Shown one piece after another: positions 1-8,756 of a DNA stretch of 64,000 nt (its first letter is position 1; each line of letters starts with the position of its first letter). Made by a program: the position numbers and the translations under genes. Source of the DNA: a bacterium (lineage in GTDB: Bacteria; 4484-113; JAGGVC01). The notes beneath the pieces are model-generated. The model was not told the DNA's origin and did no database searches. It saw only the letters and a program-made list of their open reading frames with translations. The stretch spans positions 1-64,000 of the forward strand of contig JABRWB010000063.1 in NCBI GenBank assembly GCA_039961635.1, given 5' to 3'.

Positions 1-90
1 AAGCTGCTCCGCTGGAACTCCCCGGCAGAGGCCATTTACGAGGAACTGCTACACTTCCCTAACCCCGAAAGTGTTGCACTTCATTTTTGA
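1..90 (+). CDS. C-terminal fragment of an IS30-like transposase (cut by window edge)
   Basis: Frame 1 is open from the first base to a TGA at 88-90 and gives 29 residues containing WNSPAEAIYEELL and ending SVALHF. IS30-family transposases typically end with a K/NxPAExxxE segment and a terminal VALxx just inside the right inverted repeat, which matches both sequence and position. The stop codon lies 11 bases before the stop codon of the convergent der gene. Only the last 29 residues are visible, so whether the transposase is intact cannot be judged. Confidence 0.6.
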   Translation, partial: KLLRWNSPAEAIYEELLHFPNPESVALHF

Positions 91-97
91 ATCCGGG
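72..97. mobile_element. Putative right end (terminal repeat) of the IS30-like element
   Basis: The end of the transposase frame overlaps GTTGCACTTCATTTTTGAAT, the arrangement seen at IS30-family right ends, where the last codons lie within the inverted repeat. The opposite end and any target duplication lie outside the window, so the boundary is approximate. Confidence 0.4.
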
Positions 98-101
98 CGC
101 C

Positions 102-1736
102 TTATCTGCGCATGGCGCGCTTCTTTTTTTCCTGGAAAATCAGTTTGATAAAAGTCCCGCGCAGGCCAAAATGCTCGCGAATGGCGTTCTCCAGAAATCC
201 GCGGTAGCTGAAATGAACGCTCTTCTTCAAATTCACCCAGAATTTGAATGTCGGAGGGCAAATGGCGACCTGCCGCACATCGTAAATTCGGAGCGGATTG
301 TTCTTCATCACCGGCGCGGGATGGAGTGTGATTTCCTCTGTCAGCACTTCCAGCAGAGTGGCATTGTCCACTTTCCGGTGATACTCGTCCCAGGCCGAAA
401 CAATCGCGTTCATCAACTCGTCGAGTCCGAAGCGTTTCAAGGCGGACATAAATACGATTTCAGCCCATGTAATCTTTTTCAAATGCGTGTTGACGTATTT
501 CATATACTCCGCCCGGACTTCGGGATGATCTTCGGCGAGATCCCATTTGTTCACCGCAACCACGACGGCCTTTCCTTCTTCGCCTATTTTCTTGGCCACC
601 AACTTGTCCATCTCGTAGATGCCTTCGACCGCGTCGATGACAAGCACAGTCACATCCACCTGCGGGAGCTTCTTTTCCGTGCGGACCATGGAATAAAAAT
701 CCACCGATTCCTTTATGCGGGAGTGCTTTTTAAGTCCCGCGGTATCGAGCAGCGAAAACCGCCTGCCGTTCCATTCGAGTTCGACTTCGATAGGATCGCG
801 CGTCGTACCGGGAAGGTCGCTCACTATAATCCTATTCTCGTCAATGAGCGCGTTGGCAATGCTGGACTTGCCCACATTCTGGCGCCCCAGAAACGCGACG
901 CGGATCGTTTCCTTCGACCAGTCCCGGCCGTCGAAGAAACCATCGTCGCCAGCCCCGTCCTCGTCGTTTTCGGAATCCTCCTCGTCTTCGCCGGAATCGT
1001 CCGATTCGGGCGGTTCGACTTCTTCAAGATCCAACAGGCTGAATTTCGACTTTTCCGCTTTCATATGCTCGAAAATGCTCACATCGCCGTCGAGCGCGAC
1101 ATCGGAAGATTCTTCTTCGTCCTGCGCCTCTTCCTTCGATTCGAGCGGCCCGCCCTGCCCCGCCAGTTCTTTTCGAAGCTTGCGCTCGGCCCTCGAAAGC
1201 TTCTCTTTCGCGGGCGGCTCATAGCCCAGCTTGTCGTTGATCAAATCCAGCAGCATGTGGAAATACCGCCCGCTTATCGCGCTGACTGCAACCATGTCCT
1301 CGAATCCGAGAGAGTAAACCTCGGCCGAGTCCGCCTCGTCCTTTTTCGAGTCGACCTTGTTGGCGACCGCGATTACCGGCTTTCCGGCTTTCCAGATTTC
1401 ATGTCGCACCATTTCGTCCGCGGCGGTAATTCCAAGCTTCGCGTCCACCACGAACAGCACCAGGTCGGCCTCTCGCAGCGCTGCAAGCGCGTTTTCGCTG
1501 ACGATTTCATGGAGCGGGTCAGCGCTTTCGCGCGCGATTCCCCCGCAGTCCACGACGCGGAAGCGGTTGCCTTCCCACTCGCTTTCGCCGTAGATGCGGT
1601 CGCGGGTCACGCCCTCCATCTCGTCCACTATCGCAACCCTTCCGCCTACAAGCCTGTTGAAAATGGTTGACTTGCCGACGTTCGGCCGCCCGATAATCGC
1701 GACTAAGGGGAGTTCGGATGTCTTTTTGCCTGCCAC
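102..1736 (-). CDS. der: Ribosome biogenesis GTPase Der (EngA) with a long acidic linker
   Basis: Double-G-domain GTPase that acts in 50S subunit maturation. From the chosen GTG the protein is 544 residues. The first Walker A, GRPNVGKS, is at about 16-23 and the second, GRQNVGKS, at about 284-291, followed by a C-terminal KH-like domain. The inter-domain linker (about 170-274) is unusually long and rich in Asp and Glu, so the protein exceeds the usual 430-500 residues. GTG at 1736 was chosen because it lies just before the conserved N terminus (SELPLVAIIGRPNVGKS) and 7 nt after a perfect TATAAT. The frame stays open further upstream, but that part runs into the divergent gene and is not Der-like. 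No ribosome binding site precedes the GTG. Confidence 0.95.
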   Translation of the reverse strand: MAGKKTSELPLVAIIGRPNVGKSTIFNRLVGGRVAIVDEMEGVTRDRIYGESEWEGNRFRVVDCGGIARESADPLHEIVSENALAALREADLVLFVVDAKLGITAADEMVRHEIWKAGKPVIAVANKVDSKKDEADSAEVYSLGFEDMVAVSAISGRYFHMLLDLINDKLGYEPPAKEKLSRAERKLRKELAGQGGPLESKEEAQDEEESSDVALDGDVSIFEHMKAEKSKFSLLDLEEVEPPESDDSGEDEEDSENDEDGAGDDGFFDGRDWSKETIRVAFLGRQNVGKSSIANALIDENRIIVSDLPGTTRDPIEVELEWNGRRFSLLDTAGLKKHSRIKESVDFYSMVRTEKKLPQVDVTVLVIDAVEGIYEMDKLVAKKIGEEGKAVVVAVNKWDLAEDHPEVRAEYMKYVNTHLKKITWAEIVFMSALKRFGLDELMNAIVSAWDEYHRKVDNATLLEVLTEEITLHPAPVMKNNPLRIYDVRQVAICPPTFKFWVNLKKSVHFSYRGFLENAIREHFGLRGTFIKLIFQEKKKRAMRR

Positions 1737-1743
1737 CGGGGCG

Positions 1744-1749
1744 ATTATA
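1744..1749 (-). promoter_or_regulatory. -10 box of der, predicted leaderless
   Basis: TATAAT on the minus strand, 7 nt from the GTG of der. Transcription would begin at about the start codon. No convincing -35 box was found at 16-18 nt. Confidence 0.65.
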
Positions 1750-1811
1750 CAATGGGGCTTGTCAGCGCGGTCACAAGCGGCGATGGATGCGGCCTGGTAT
1801 AGGCGCCTTCG

Positions 1812-1817
1812 TATAAT
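1812..1817 (+). promoter_or_regulatory. -10 box of the metalloprotease lipoprotein, predicted leaderless
   Basis: TATAAT 10 nt before the ATG at 1828, with no Shine-Dalgarno sequence between. It is arranged back to back with the der promoter. Confidence 0.6.
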
Positions 1818-1827
1818 TAAATTGCCT

Positions 1828-3906
1828 ATGAAACTAATTTCATTGTATTTGGTCGTTGCGATTTTGGTCGTCACGGCATCTGCACTGGCCGGTTGCAGGG
1901 GCAATCCCCCGCGGGGCGATTATGCAAATCCCGTGCTTGACGCGGCGCTTTTGGATTTGCGCGCGATGGATGCCCCTGCAGGGGCAGATCCCGTAATATT
2001 CGCCCGGCTCAAGGCTGCGCTGGAGATCGCGCTGCTCGAAAACACGATGGCGGGGTTCAAGCAATCAAGCGGCGTTCCGGCAGGACAATCCGGCAAGGTG
2101 ATGAACCTTGCTTACAATGAATCTACTGGCATGCTGACCTGGACATACCGCAACAATGGGGATTACGACGTTTCCGGCGAAGTCGGAGTATCCGACATCA
2201 CGCCGATTGCGTTGTCTTACCTTGCAATCACAAATGACGGCCTGGGGGACGACGCCAAAGAGGCCTGGATCGACGGCGACGGAAGCGGCGAAGTAGCCGT
2301 GTCCGACATCACGGCGATAGCAATCAACTTCCTTTCGCAAGTGTCCGCTTACAAAGTTATAACCGCGGAAAGCGATGCGGGGCCTTTCGCAGAAATCGCG
2401 CGAGTCCCATTTTCATCCGTAACCAAGACTTTTCCGCCCCGGTTCTCGGTCGCACTTCCCGAAGGGATACAGCGATTTATTTGGGTTGCCCCGGTCGATT
2501 CGAACGATGTTCAAGGCCAGCTTAGCAATCCGCTCGATTTCGCGTTTCCGGAAATTGAATCAATCTCACCCGCGGGAGGTGTGGAGGAAGAGCAGGTTAC
2601 GTTTACAGCCGTGGTTTCCGGAGAGCCTCCCTTCACTTACGAGTGGGATTTCGGAGGCGGCGCAACACCGAACACATCCTTCGAGGAATCTCCGACGGTC
2701 GCACTCTCCGCGAAAGGGAATTATGTCGGCAGCCTGACCGTCACGAATTCCGCGGGCAGCGACACGCAGTCCTTCGCGATTTCGATTGCGGGGCGCAAAT
2801 TTCCCGTTTCCGGCACCGTCCTTCATTTGGGAACCGGACTGGAGGGCGCGACGCTAACGCTCGACAGCTCGCAATCCGTTCAATCCGCGGCGGACGGAAC
2901 TTATTCTTTTTCCGAAGTCGAAAACGGCGACCACGCCATCGTCGCCACTCTTGAGGGCTACACATTTCAGCCGGCTACGGCGCTGATAACGGTTTCCGGC
3001 GCTCCGCTTACAGGAATCGATTTCACGGCCACATCAGATTACTTCGATGTTTCCGGAACGGTGGCATCCGATGCAGGCTCGCCATTCCCCGATGTGAATC
3101 TCACATTGACCGGCGGCGCGGTTCCGTTCCAGACGACATCGCTGCAGGACGGCACATTTGCGTTTTCAAATATCCCCAACGGCATATACACGTTGACCGC
3201 CGAAAAAATCGACATTACATTCGACCCGGCAAGCCTGGAAGTAACTGGTTCGGGAGAGCCGGTCGGCGGGCTGGATTTCGTCGGCCACTTTGCCTGCGAT
3301 TTGCAGCATTATCCTTATTGGTCAAACGGACTCGTCGTGCATCCTCAAATCGGCACGAATATAGACATTTTCGTGCAGTCGGGAGAAGGGGTGCCGGGCT
3401 GGACGCCGGAACTCGAAACCGCGGCGCGCGCCGGGGTTGTCAAGTGGAACTATATCGGCAACCTGTGGGGATTGTTCAATGTGCGGTTCACCGACGACCT
3501 GCAAAAGGCCGAAATATTGCTTTCGTGGGTTTCGTCGCTCGGGGGCGACACCGCGGGACTCGCAACTTGGAGCGGCTCCGGCGGCCAGATCGAGCTGCCG
3601 ATGACTATAGACCTGGCGGTGTACGTGCAAGGCAATCCGGTTGACGCCGCCCTCGAAGAAATGGTCGCGGCGCATGAATGCGGCCACACGCTTGGGATAT
3701 GGGATCACTCATCCTATATGGAAGACGTAATGTATCCATACGCGATGACGGGAAATCCTTCCCGGCGCGACAACTGGACGATGTTTACATGCTGGCACGA
3801 TCCGCCGCAATATACAACCGGCGGCAGAGGCCCGTCGGCCGCGGGCAAGGAGCGGGTGACCTTCAGCATAGCGTGCGGATTGGATGATATTCACAACAAC
3901 AACTAA
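1828..3906 (+). CDS. Secreted lipoprotein metalloprotease (metzincin-like) with dockerin-like, PKD and carboxypeptidase-regulatory-like domains
   Basis: 692-residue lipoprotein; the signal peptide ends in a lipobox, ALAGC, with Cys23. Residues 111-170 hold two 12-residue calcium-type loops, DYDVSGEVGVSD (112-123) and DGDGSGEVAVSD (149-160), each followed by an ITxIA helix, as in type I dockerins. A PKD-like domain lies at about 243-330 (YEWDFGGG). Two beta-sandwich repeats of the carboxypeptidase-regulatory type follow at about 340-495. The C-terminal domain has HECGHTLGIWDH (616-627), fitting HExxHxxGxxD/H, and a possible Met-turn VMYP at about 634-637. This suggests a zinc endopeptidase of the metzincin type tethered at the cell surface. 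The ATG at 1828 was chosen because it starts the signal peptide and follows a TATAAT by 10 nt. The substrate is unknown. Confidence 0.8.
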   Translation: MKLISLYLVVAILVVTASALAGCRGNPPRGDYANPVLDAALLDLRAMDAPAGADPVIFARLKAALEIALLENTMAGFKQSSGVPAGQSGKVMNLAYNESTGMLTWTYRNNGDYDVSGEVGVSDITPIALSYLAITNDGLGDDAKEAWIDGDGSGEVAVSDITAIAINFLSQVSAYKVITAESDAGPFAEIARVPFSSVTKTFPPRFSVALPEGIQRFIWVAPVDSNDVQGQLSNPLDFAFPEIESISPAGGVEEEQVTFTAVVSGEPPFTYEWDFGGGATPNTSFEESPTVALSAKGNYVGSLTVTNSAGSDTQSFAISIAGRKFPVSGTVLHLGTGLEGATLTLDSSQSVQSAADGTYSFSEVENGDHAIVATLEGYTFQPATALITVSGAPLTGIDFTATSDYFDVSGTVASDAGSPFPDVNLTLTGGAVPFQTTSLQDGTFAFSNIPNGIYTLTAEKIDITFDPASLEVTGSGEPVGGLDFVGHFACDLQHYPYWSNGLVVHPQIGTNIDIFVQSGEGVPGWTPELETAARAGVVKWNYIGNLWGLFNVRFTDDLQKAEILLSWVSSLGGDTAGLATWSGSGGQIELPMTIDLAVYVQGNPVDAALEEMVAAHECGHTLGIWDHSSYMEDVMYPYAMTGNPSRRDNWTMFTCWHDPPQYTTGGRGPSAAGKERVTFSIACGLDDIHNNN

Positions 3907-3910
3907 GGCG

Positions 3911-3926
3911 GCAAACGCAAGTTTGC
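3911..3926. other. Small hairpin between convergent genes
   Basis: GCAAAC-gcaa-GTTTGC, a 6-bp perfect stem between the stops of the metalloprotease and thiG. There is no T-tract on either side, so it may only be a transcript-end stabiliser. Confidence 0.3.
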
Positions 3927-3941
3927 ATGCGATGCAACCAA

Positions 3942-4733
3942 CTACTCCGTAACGCGCCCTTCCGTAGGCGACGATGCCGTCGCATATTCCTTTTTCGGAA
4001 TTCTGCCGGCAAGATAGCCCAGCCTGCCCGCTTCGCAAGCCAATCTGAATCCTTCCGCCATTCTGACCGGATCTTCGGCTTTCGCGATTGCGGTGTTGAC
4101 TAGAACCGCGTCCGCGCCGATTTCAAACGCCTGTGCTGCGTCGCTCGGCACTCCAAGCCCAGCGTCCACGACTACCGGCACGTTGATCGCGGGATCTTCG
4201 AGGATGAACTTGAGCCGGGTGAAATCCACGAAGCCCTGGCCGCTGCCTATAGGTGAAGCCAGCGGCATAACCGTGTCCGCGCCCGCCTCGACAAGCCTTC
4301 GCGCCGCAATGTGGTCGTCCGTCGTGTATGGCAGCACGACGAAGCCTTCCTTTTTCAGGATTTTCGTCGCCTCAATGGTCGCGCCGACATCGGGGAGCAG
4401 CGTTTTTTCGTCGCCGATGACTTCGAGTTTTATCCAATTGGTGATGCCCAAGCCGCGCGCGAGCCGCGCAACGCGCAGCGCGTCCTCCATCGTGTAGCAG
4501 CCCGCGGTGTTGGGTAAAAGCTGTATCCTAGACAAGTCGAGGTAGTCGATAATGTTCTTGTCCTTGCGATCAGGGGAAATGTCGATGCGGCGGATCGCCA
4601 CCGTCACGATTTCGGTTCCGGATGCTTCAATCGCGTCCCGCATTATTTCCGGAGAGTCGTACTTGCCCGTGCCCAGCATCAACCGGGACGAGAACTGCCG
4701 CCCGCCGATAACAAGTGGCCTGTCTTCCCGCAT
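3942..4733 (-). CDS. thiG: Thiazole synthase ThiG
   Basis: Forms the thiazole phosphate moiety of thiamine from 1-deoxyxylulose 5-phosphate, dehydroglycine and ThiS thiocarboxylate. Family landmarks are LVIGGRQFSSRLMLGTGKY at the N terminus, the Schiff-base lysine region (WIKLEVIGD), LPNTAG, ASPIGSGQG and the C-terminal ATASSPTEG. The ATG at 4733 has GAGG upstream and gives 263 residues, the usual size. An alternative in-frame ATG at 4754 lies 12 nt after a TATAGA preceded by TGG (extended -10), so the gene may instead start there. No other thiamine gene (thiS, thiF, thiC) is in the window. Confidence 0.95.
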   Translation of the reverse strand: MREDRPLVIGGRQFSSRLMLGTGKYDSPEIMRDAIEASGTEIVTVAIRRIDISPDRKDKNIIDYLDLSRIQLLPNTAGCYTMEDALRVARLARGLGITNWIKLEVIGDEKTLLPDVGATIEATKILKKEGFVVLPYTTDDHIAARRLVEAGADTVMPLASPIGSGQGFVDFTRLKFILEDPAINVPVVVDAGLGVPSDAAQAFEIGADAVLVNTAIAKAEDPVRMAEGFRLACEAGRLGYLAGRIPKKEYATASSPTEGRVTE

Positions 4734-4834
4734 AGATTTCCTCGCTTGCGCCATGCCGGCGATGTTTCTATACCAGGCAAGCCTGCAATCTTGGCCGATT
4801 TGGGCCAAACGATATCAATTTCCCAACCTGCGAA

Positions 4835-5872
4835 TCAAGCCAGTCGCTCGCCCAGCCTTTGCAAAACCTGCCCGATTGCATCCTCAAGATTCCCCTCCAC
4901 TTTAAAGCCAGCGGCCGCGGGATGCCCGCCGCCGCCGAAACTCACCGCGAACGAGGCGAGGTCGAAACCGTTCTTGCTTCGCATGCTTACCTTTATGCCG
5001 GTACCGTTTTCCTTGAAGAAGATGGACAACGGATATTCGCCGATCGTCCTGATCAGGTCAACCATGCCTTCGGTATCCGACTGGGAAGTGCCGGTCTCCT
5101 TGAGCATTTGCTGGGTCTGCCAGGCGTAAAGCGCTCCCAGCTCGGGCACCGCAGTCAGAGTGGAGAGTATCCGACCGAAGAGCTGCATCTGGTTGACGGT
5201 TCGCGTGTAATAAACATCTTCAATCACTTTGGATGGATTCGCGCCAAGCTCAACAAGCTCGCCCGCCACTTCCAGCGCGCGGCGGTTCGTGTTGCTGAAA
5301 CTGAACCGTCCCGTATCGGTGATCAACGCAACATAAAGGTTAACAGCGATTTCCTTTGAATATTTGCATCCAAGCGCTTTCACGATGTCGTGGACCAGCA
5401 CGCCCGCCGCGGCGCAATCCGGACATACCAGATTTACATCGCCGTAAAAAGTATTGCTGATATGGTGATCGATGTTTACGATTCGGCAAGCTCCGCCGCC
5501 GCCGGGTTTCACGCCGAGAGCAATCAATTTGCTCGCATACTGCTCGCCTAGCCTGCCAAAATCTCCGTTGTCGAGTATCGCAATCGTATCCGGAAGCTCA
5601 TCAGGCAGCGTATCCGGGTGTTCAAGTTCGGAAACGCCAGGCAGCTTCGAGTACATCCGCTGCAAGGGATCGCGCGAAAACGCGCGTGCGTGTTTGTCAA
5701 GCGAGCGCAATGCATGAAGCAAACCCAGCGTGGAACCGTACGCATCGCCGTCCGGTTCTTCATGTGTCAAAACCCAGACGCTATTCGCCCTCAACAACTC
5801 GGCCGCGACTTCCGCGACTTTGGACGGGTAATCTTTATCAGTTGTTTTGTTCATCTTTCCTTGGGTATCCAA
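4835..5872 (-). CDS. nrnA: DHH-family phosphoesterase, NrnA-like (oligoribonuclease / pAp phosphatase)
   Basis: Up to 345 residues. The N-terminal DHH domain carries HEEPDGDAYGS and the NIDHHISN motif with conserved Asp and His metal ligands. The C-terminal DHHA1 domain has SFGGGGHPAAAGF. NrnA enzymes degrade short oligoribonucleotides and often dephosphorylate 3'-phosphoadenosine 5'-phosphate. The gene overlaps the end of rbfA (by 35 bp from this ATG, or 17 bp from the second ATG at 5854), so translation is probably coupled. A nrnA-type gene after rbfA is a common bacterial order. The truB gene that often follows is absent here. Confidence 0.9.
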   Translation of the reverse strand: MDTQGKMNKTTDKDYPSKVAEVAAELLRANSVWVLTHEEPDGDAYGSTLGLLHALRSLDKHARAFSRDPLQRMYSKLPGVSELEHPDTLPDELPDTIAILDNGDFGRLGEQYASKLIALGVKPGGGGACRIVNIDHHISNTFYGDVNLVCPDCAAAGVLVHDIVKALGCKYSKEIAVNLYVALITDTGRFSFSNTNRRALEVAGELVELGANPSKVIEDVYYTRTVNQMQLFGRILSTLTAVPELGALYAWQTQQMLKETGTSQSDTEGMVDLIRTIGEYPLSIFFKENGTGIKVSMRSKNGFDLASFAVSFGGGGHPAAAGFKVEGNLEDAIGQVLQRLGERLA

Positions 5873-6206
5873 GTTCGCTTAGAAGTTTGTCAATCCGCAT
5901 TCCGTGCTCAATCGAGTTGTCAAGAATAAATCTCAGCTCCGGCACTTTGCGGATATCGTGAAGCCCCGCAAGCTCGGTGCGAAAGTACCCGCTTGCAGCC
6001 TTGAGAACGGCCATGGCCTGTTTCTTGGCTTCATCGTCTCCGATTATCGAGACGTATACTTTCGCGTACTCCAAATCCTTTGAAACCTCGACGCCAAGCA
6101 CGGTAACATCTTTAATCCGCGGGTCGCGTGCCTTTTCAAGCACGAGCACCCCAAGGTCGCGTTTGAATTGCTCCTCAAGCCGCGTAATTCGAAGCGATTT
6201 TTCCAT
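5838..6206 (-). CDS. rbfA: Ribosome-binding factor A
   Basis: 122 residues with the RbfA KH-like fold: an N-terminal RITRLEEQFKRDLGVLV helix, DPRIKDVTVLGVEVSKDLEYAKVYVS, and a C-terminal helix with PELRFILDNSIEHGMRID. It acts in late 30S maturation at the 5' helix of 16S rRNA. The gene begins immediately after the infB stop (6208) and overlaps nrnA at its other end, inside the rimP-nusA-infB operon. Confidence 0.95.
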   Translation of the reverse strand: MEKSLRITRLEEQFKRDLGVLVLEKARDPRIKDVTVLGVEVSKDLEYAKVYVSIIGDDEAKKQAMAVLKAASGYFRTELAGLHDIRKVPELRFILDNSIEHGMRIDKLLSELGYPRKDEQNN

Positions 6207-6207
6207 T

Positions 6208-8733
6208 CTAAAACCTCGGCACTTCCTTCACGTCGTAAAGGTGAAGGATGTCCCCCGGCTCCACATCGGAAGTCCCCTCGATTACGAACCCGCACTCGTA
6301 GCCGCTTGCGACCTCTCGCACGTCGTCTTTGAATCGCCTAAGTGAGCGAAGCGAACCTTCGAACAAAACGTCCGTTCCGCGGCGCAGCCTGAACTTCTTG
6401 CCGCGTTCGGCCTTGCCGTCAAGTACGTATCCTCCGCAGATGACGTTGTCTTTTGTCGTGCGGAATATCTCGCGAATCTCCACCTTGCCGAATTCAAATT
6501 CCTCGAAAATCGGCTCAAGCAGGCCAAGCATCGCCTTTTGAATGTCCTCGGACATCTGGTAGATGATGTCGTACATCCTGACGTCCACTTTTTCCTGCTC
6601 GACGAGCCGCTTCGCACCTGACGTGAGCGTAGTCCTGAAGCCGAGCACGATCGCCTCCGATGCGGATGCGAGCATTATGTCGTTTTCGTTTATCTGGCCC
6701 ACTCCATGCGACAGGACATGCACCTTCGTGCCTTCAACATTTATGCGGCCAAGCTCCGACAAAATCGCTTCTTCGCTTCCGCCGACATCGCATTTCAGCA
6801 CGACATTGAGATCCTTGACTTCGCCTTTTTCAAGGCGGGAGTAAAAATCCTCCAAACTCGCCTTGATCATGGGAGTGCGCTGCAGCTCCAAACGCTCGCG
6901 ATCCTTGCGCGTTTCGATTATCTCTCCGGCCTGGCGCTTGTTGATGAAAGCGAAAATTTTGTCGCCGTTCGACGGCAGGAAATCGAGCCCGATTAGCCTG
7001 ACAGGGCGGGAAGGGAGCGCCTCGTCGACCGATTTCGCCCACTCGTCCTCCATGCGTTTGATCCGCCCGCCGGACGTGCCGCATACAAGGTACTGCCCAC
7101 GCCGGAAAGTACCCTGCATCACCAGGACCGTGGCGATTACGCCTTGGCCGGTGGTAATCTGGGATTCGATTACTACCCCATACGCTGGAGCCTTGGGATC
7201 CGCTTTTAGATCAAGAAGCTCCGCTTGGAGCAAAATCATGTCCAAAAGCTCTTCAATGTTTTCACCGGTGAGCGCGGAAATCTTGACGAAAATCGTGTCG
7301 CCGCCCCATTCTTCGGGCACCAATCCAAGCTCTGCGACCTGCGACATCGTTCGCTCGGCGTTGGCGGACGGAAGATCGTTTTTGTTAAGGGCGACGATAA
7401 TCGGGACATTGGCGGCCTTGGCATGTTCGACAGCTTCCTTGGTTTGCGGCTTGACGCCGTCGTCGCAAGCCACCACCAACACCACGACATCCGTCACTTG
7501 AGAACCGCGCGCGCGCATTTGAGTGAACGCGGCATGGCCGGGCGTATCCAGGAATGTGATTTGCTTGTTCTTATAAACGATTTGATAAGCGCCGATGTGC
7601 TGCGTTATTCCGCCGCTTTCCTGCGCGACGACGTTAGTGTGCCTGATGCGATCGAGCAGTTTCGTCTTTCCATGGTCGACGTGGCCCATCACCGTAACAA
7701 CCGGCGGGCGCGGGACCAGATTGCCCGCGGAAACGCGGTCGAACATTTCAAGAACATCTTCCGGAGCTTCTTCGTGCTTCACTTCATAAGGTATTCCGAA
7801 ATGGTCGGCGACCAGCTGAACCTCGTCTTCGCTTACGACGTGGTTGATGTTGGCAAGAACGTTCAAGTCCTTCAACAGGAAGCTGATAATGTCGCCGACC
7901 TTTACTCCGGTTTTCATACTGATGTCCCGCACCGACATATCACCTGTGATTTTCAGCGTCGGAATCGTTTTCGCCGCGGCGGGAAGGTGCTGCTGAAGCC
8001 CGCCTTTGATTTTGAAAACCCGCTTTCGGCTTCTGACGGGCTCCGCCTCATCCGGCAGCTTGACGATCTCCTTGATTTTCTTTTTTACCGGAACCGGCGC
8101 CTTGGGCGGCGGGCCTGCCACGACCGCGCCGCGCTTTTTCTTTAGAGCCTTGGATTCCTCTTCCGCCTTTTCCTTTTCATCGGCTTGAACGGCCGGCTTT
8201 TCGGCCGCGGGTTTTTTGGCTGCGGGTGTAACAGGCTGGGGCTGCTTCAACTTCGGCTTCTTCTCCGGAGCAGCTTCAGGGGCTTCCGCGGGCGCAACCG
8301 GCAGAGCGGGAGCGGCTTCCGCCGCTTCGGCTGCTTTTTTCGCCAGTTTTTTGACTTCCAAATCTTCCTTTTTAAAAAAGGTTTTGGGAGCGGCCCTTCT
8401 TTGCGGCGCGGCTTTTTCTTTGGGAAGTGCGCCAAGATCCTGAACGCCGGCGTCAGCCCTCACTCTCGCCGGACCGATTCTCCGGGTTTTCGGCGCTTGC
8501 TCGGCGGACGGGACTTTGGCTGCCTCTTGGATTTCGGCGCGCTCAGGCAATCCGCCTCCCTGAACCCTGGCGAGCAGCTTCTCGTAAGTGGCCTGGTCAA
8601 TTACAGCCAACAGGCCGCGGTTGTCCTTGTCCTCCCATCCGATTTCCTCCAGCAGCTTTTTTACGCGGGAAACGGTGAAGCCCGGGCCAAGCTTCTTGGG
8701 CAAGGACGCTATCTTGTATGTATCAGCCGCCAT
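6208..8733 (-). CDS. infB: Translation initiation factor IF-2
   Basis: 841 residues. The N-terminal third is a low-complexity Ala/Pro/Lys/Glu region following a short IF-2N-like segment (SLPKKLGPGFTVSRVKKLLE). A conserved IF2 N-terminal domain precedes the G domain with GHVDHGKT at about 350, DTPGHAAF and NKNDL. Domains II-IV follow and the protein ends in HLYDVKEVPRF. It delivers initiator fMet-tRNA to the 30S subunit. The gene lies between ylxR and rbfA in the conserved operon. Confidence 0.97.
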   Translation of the reverse strand: MAADTYKIASLPKKLGPGFTVSRVKKLLEEIGWEDKDNRGLLAVIDQATYEKLLARVQGGGLPERAEIQEAAKVPSAEQAPKTRRIGPARVRADAGVQDLGALPKEKAAPQRRAAPKTFFKKEDLEVKKLAKKAAEAAEAAPALPVAPAEAPEAAPEKKPKLKQPQPVTPAAKKPAAEKPAVQADEKEKAEEESKALKKKRGAVVAGPPPKAPVPVKKKIKEIVKLPDEAEPVRSRKRVFKIKGGLQQHLPAAAKTIPTLKITGDMSVRDISMKTGVKVGDIISFLLKDLNVLANINHVVSEDEVQLVADHFGIPYEVKHEEAPEDVLEMFDRVSAGNLVPRPPVVTVMGHVDHGKTKLLDRIRHTNVVAQESGGITQHIGAYQIVYKNKQITFLDTPGHAAFTQMRARGSQVTDVVVLVVACDDGVKPQTKEAVEHAKAANVPIIVALNKNDLPSANAERTMSQVAELGLVPEEWGGDTIFVKISALTGENIEELLDMILLQAELLDLKADPKAPAYGVVIESQITTGQGVIATVLVMQGTFRRGQYLVCGTSGGRIKRMEDEWAKSVDEALPSRPVRLIGLDFLPSNGDKIFAFINKRQAGEIIETRKDRERLELQRTPMIKASLEDFYSRLEKGEVKDLNVVLKCDVGGSEEAILSELGRINVEGTKVHVLSHGVGQINENDIMLASASEAIVLGFRTTLTSGAKRLVEQEKVDVRMYDIIYQMSEDIQKAMLGLLEPIFEEFEFGKVEIREIFRTTKDNVICGGYVLDGKAERGKKFRLRRGTDVLFEGSLRSLRRFKDDVREVASGYECGFVIEGTSDVEPGDILHLYDVKEVPRF

Positions 8734-8756
8734 AAACCTCCAGTAGGTGGAAACTT

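Noticed and set aside
715-735. GGGAGTGC string inside der as a possible third repeat copy
   Set aside because: It is in a conserved coding segment, has no matching GCACTCC arm or internal stems, and is explained by codons.
87-1670. Long open frames on the plus strand across der
   Set aside because: They are antisense shadows of a conserved GTPase with both Walker motifs; codon structure and homology support the minus strand only.
6860-6880. GGGAGTGC inside infB as a repeat arm
   Set aside because: It lies within infB coding sequence, with no partner arm and no hairpins.
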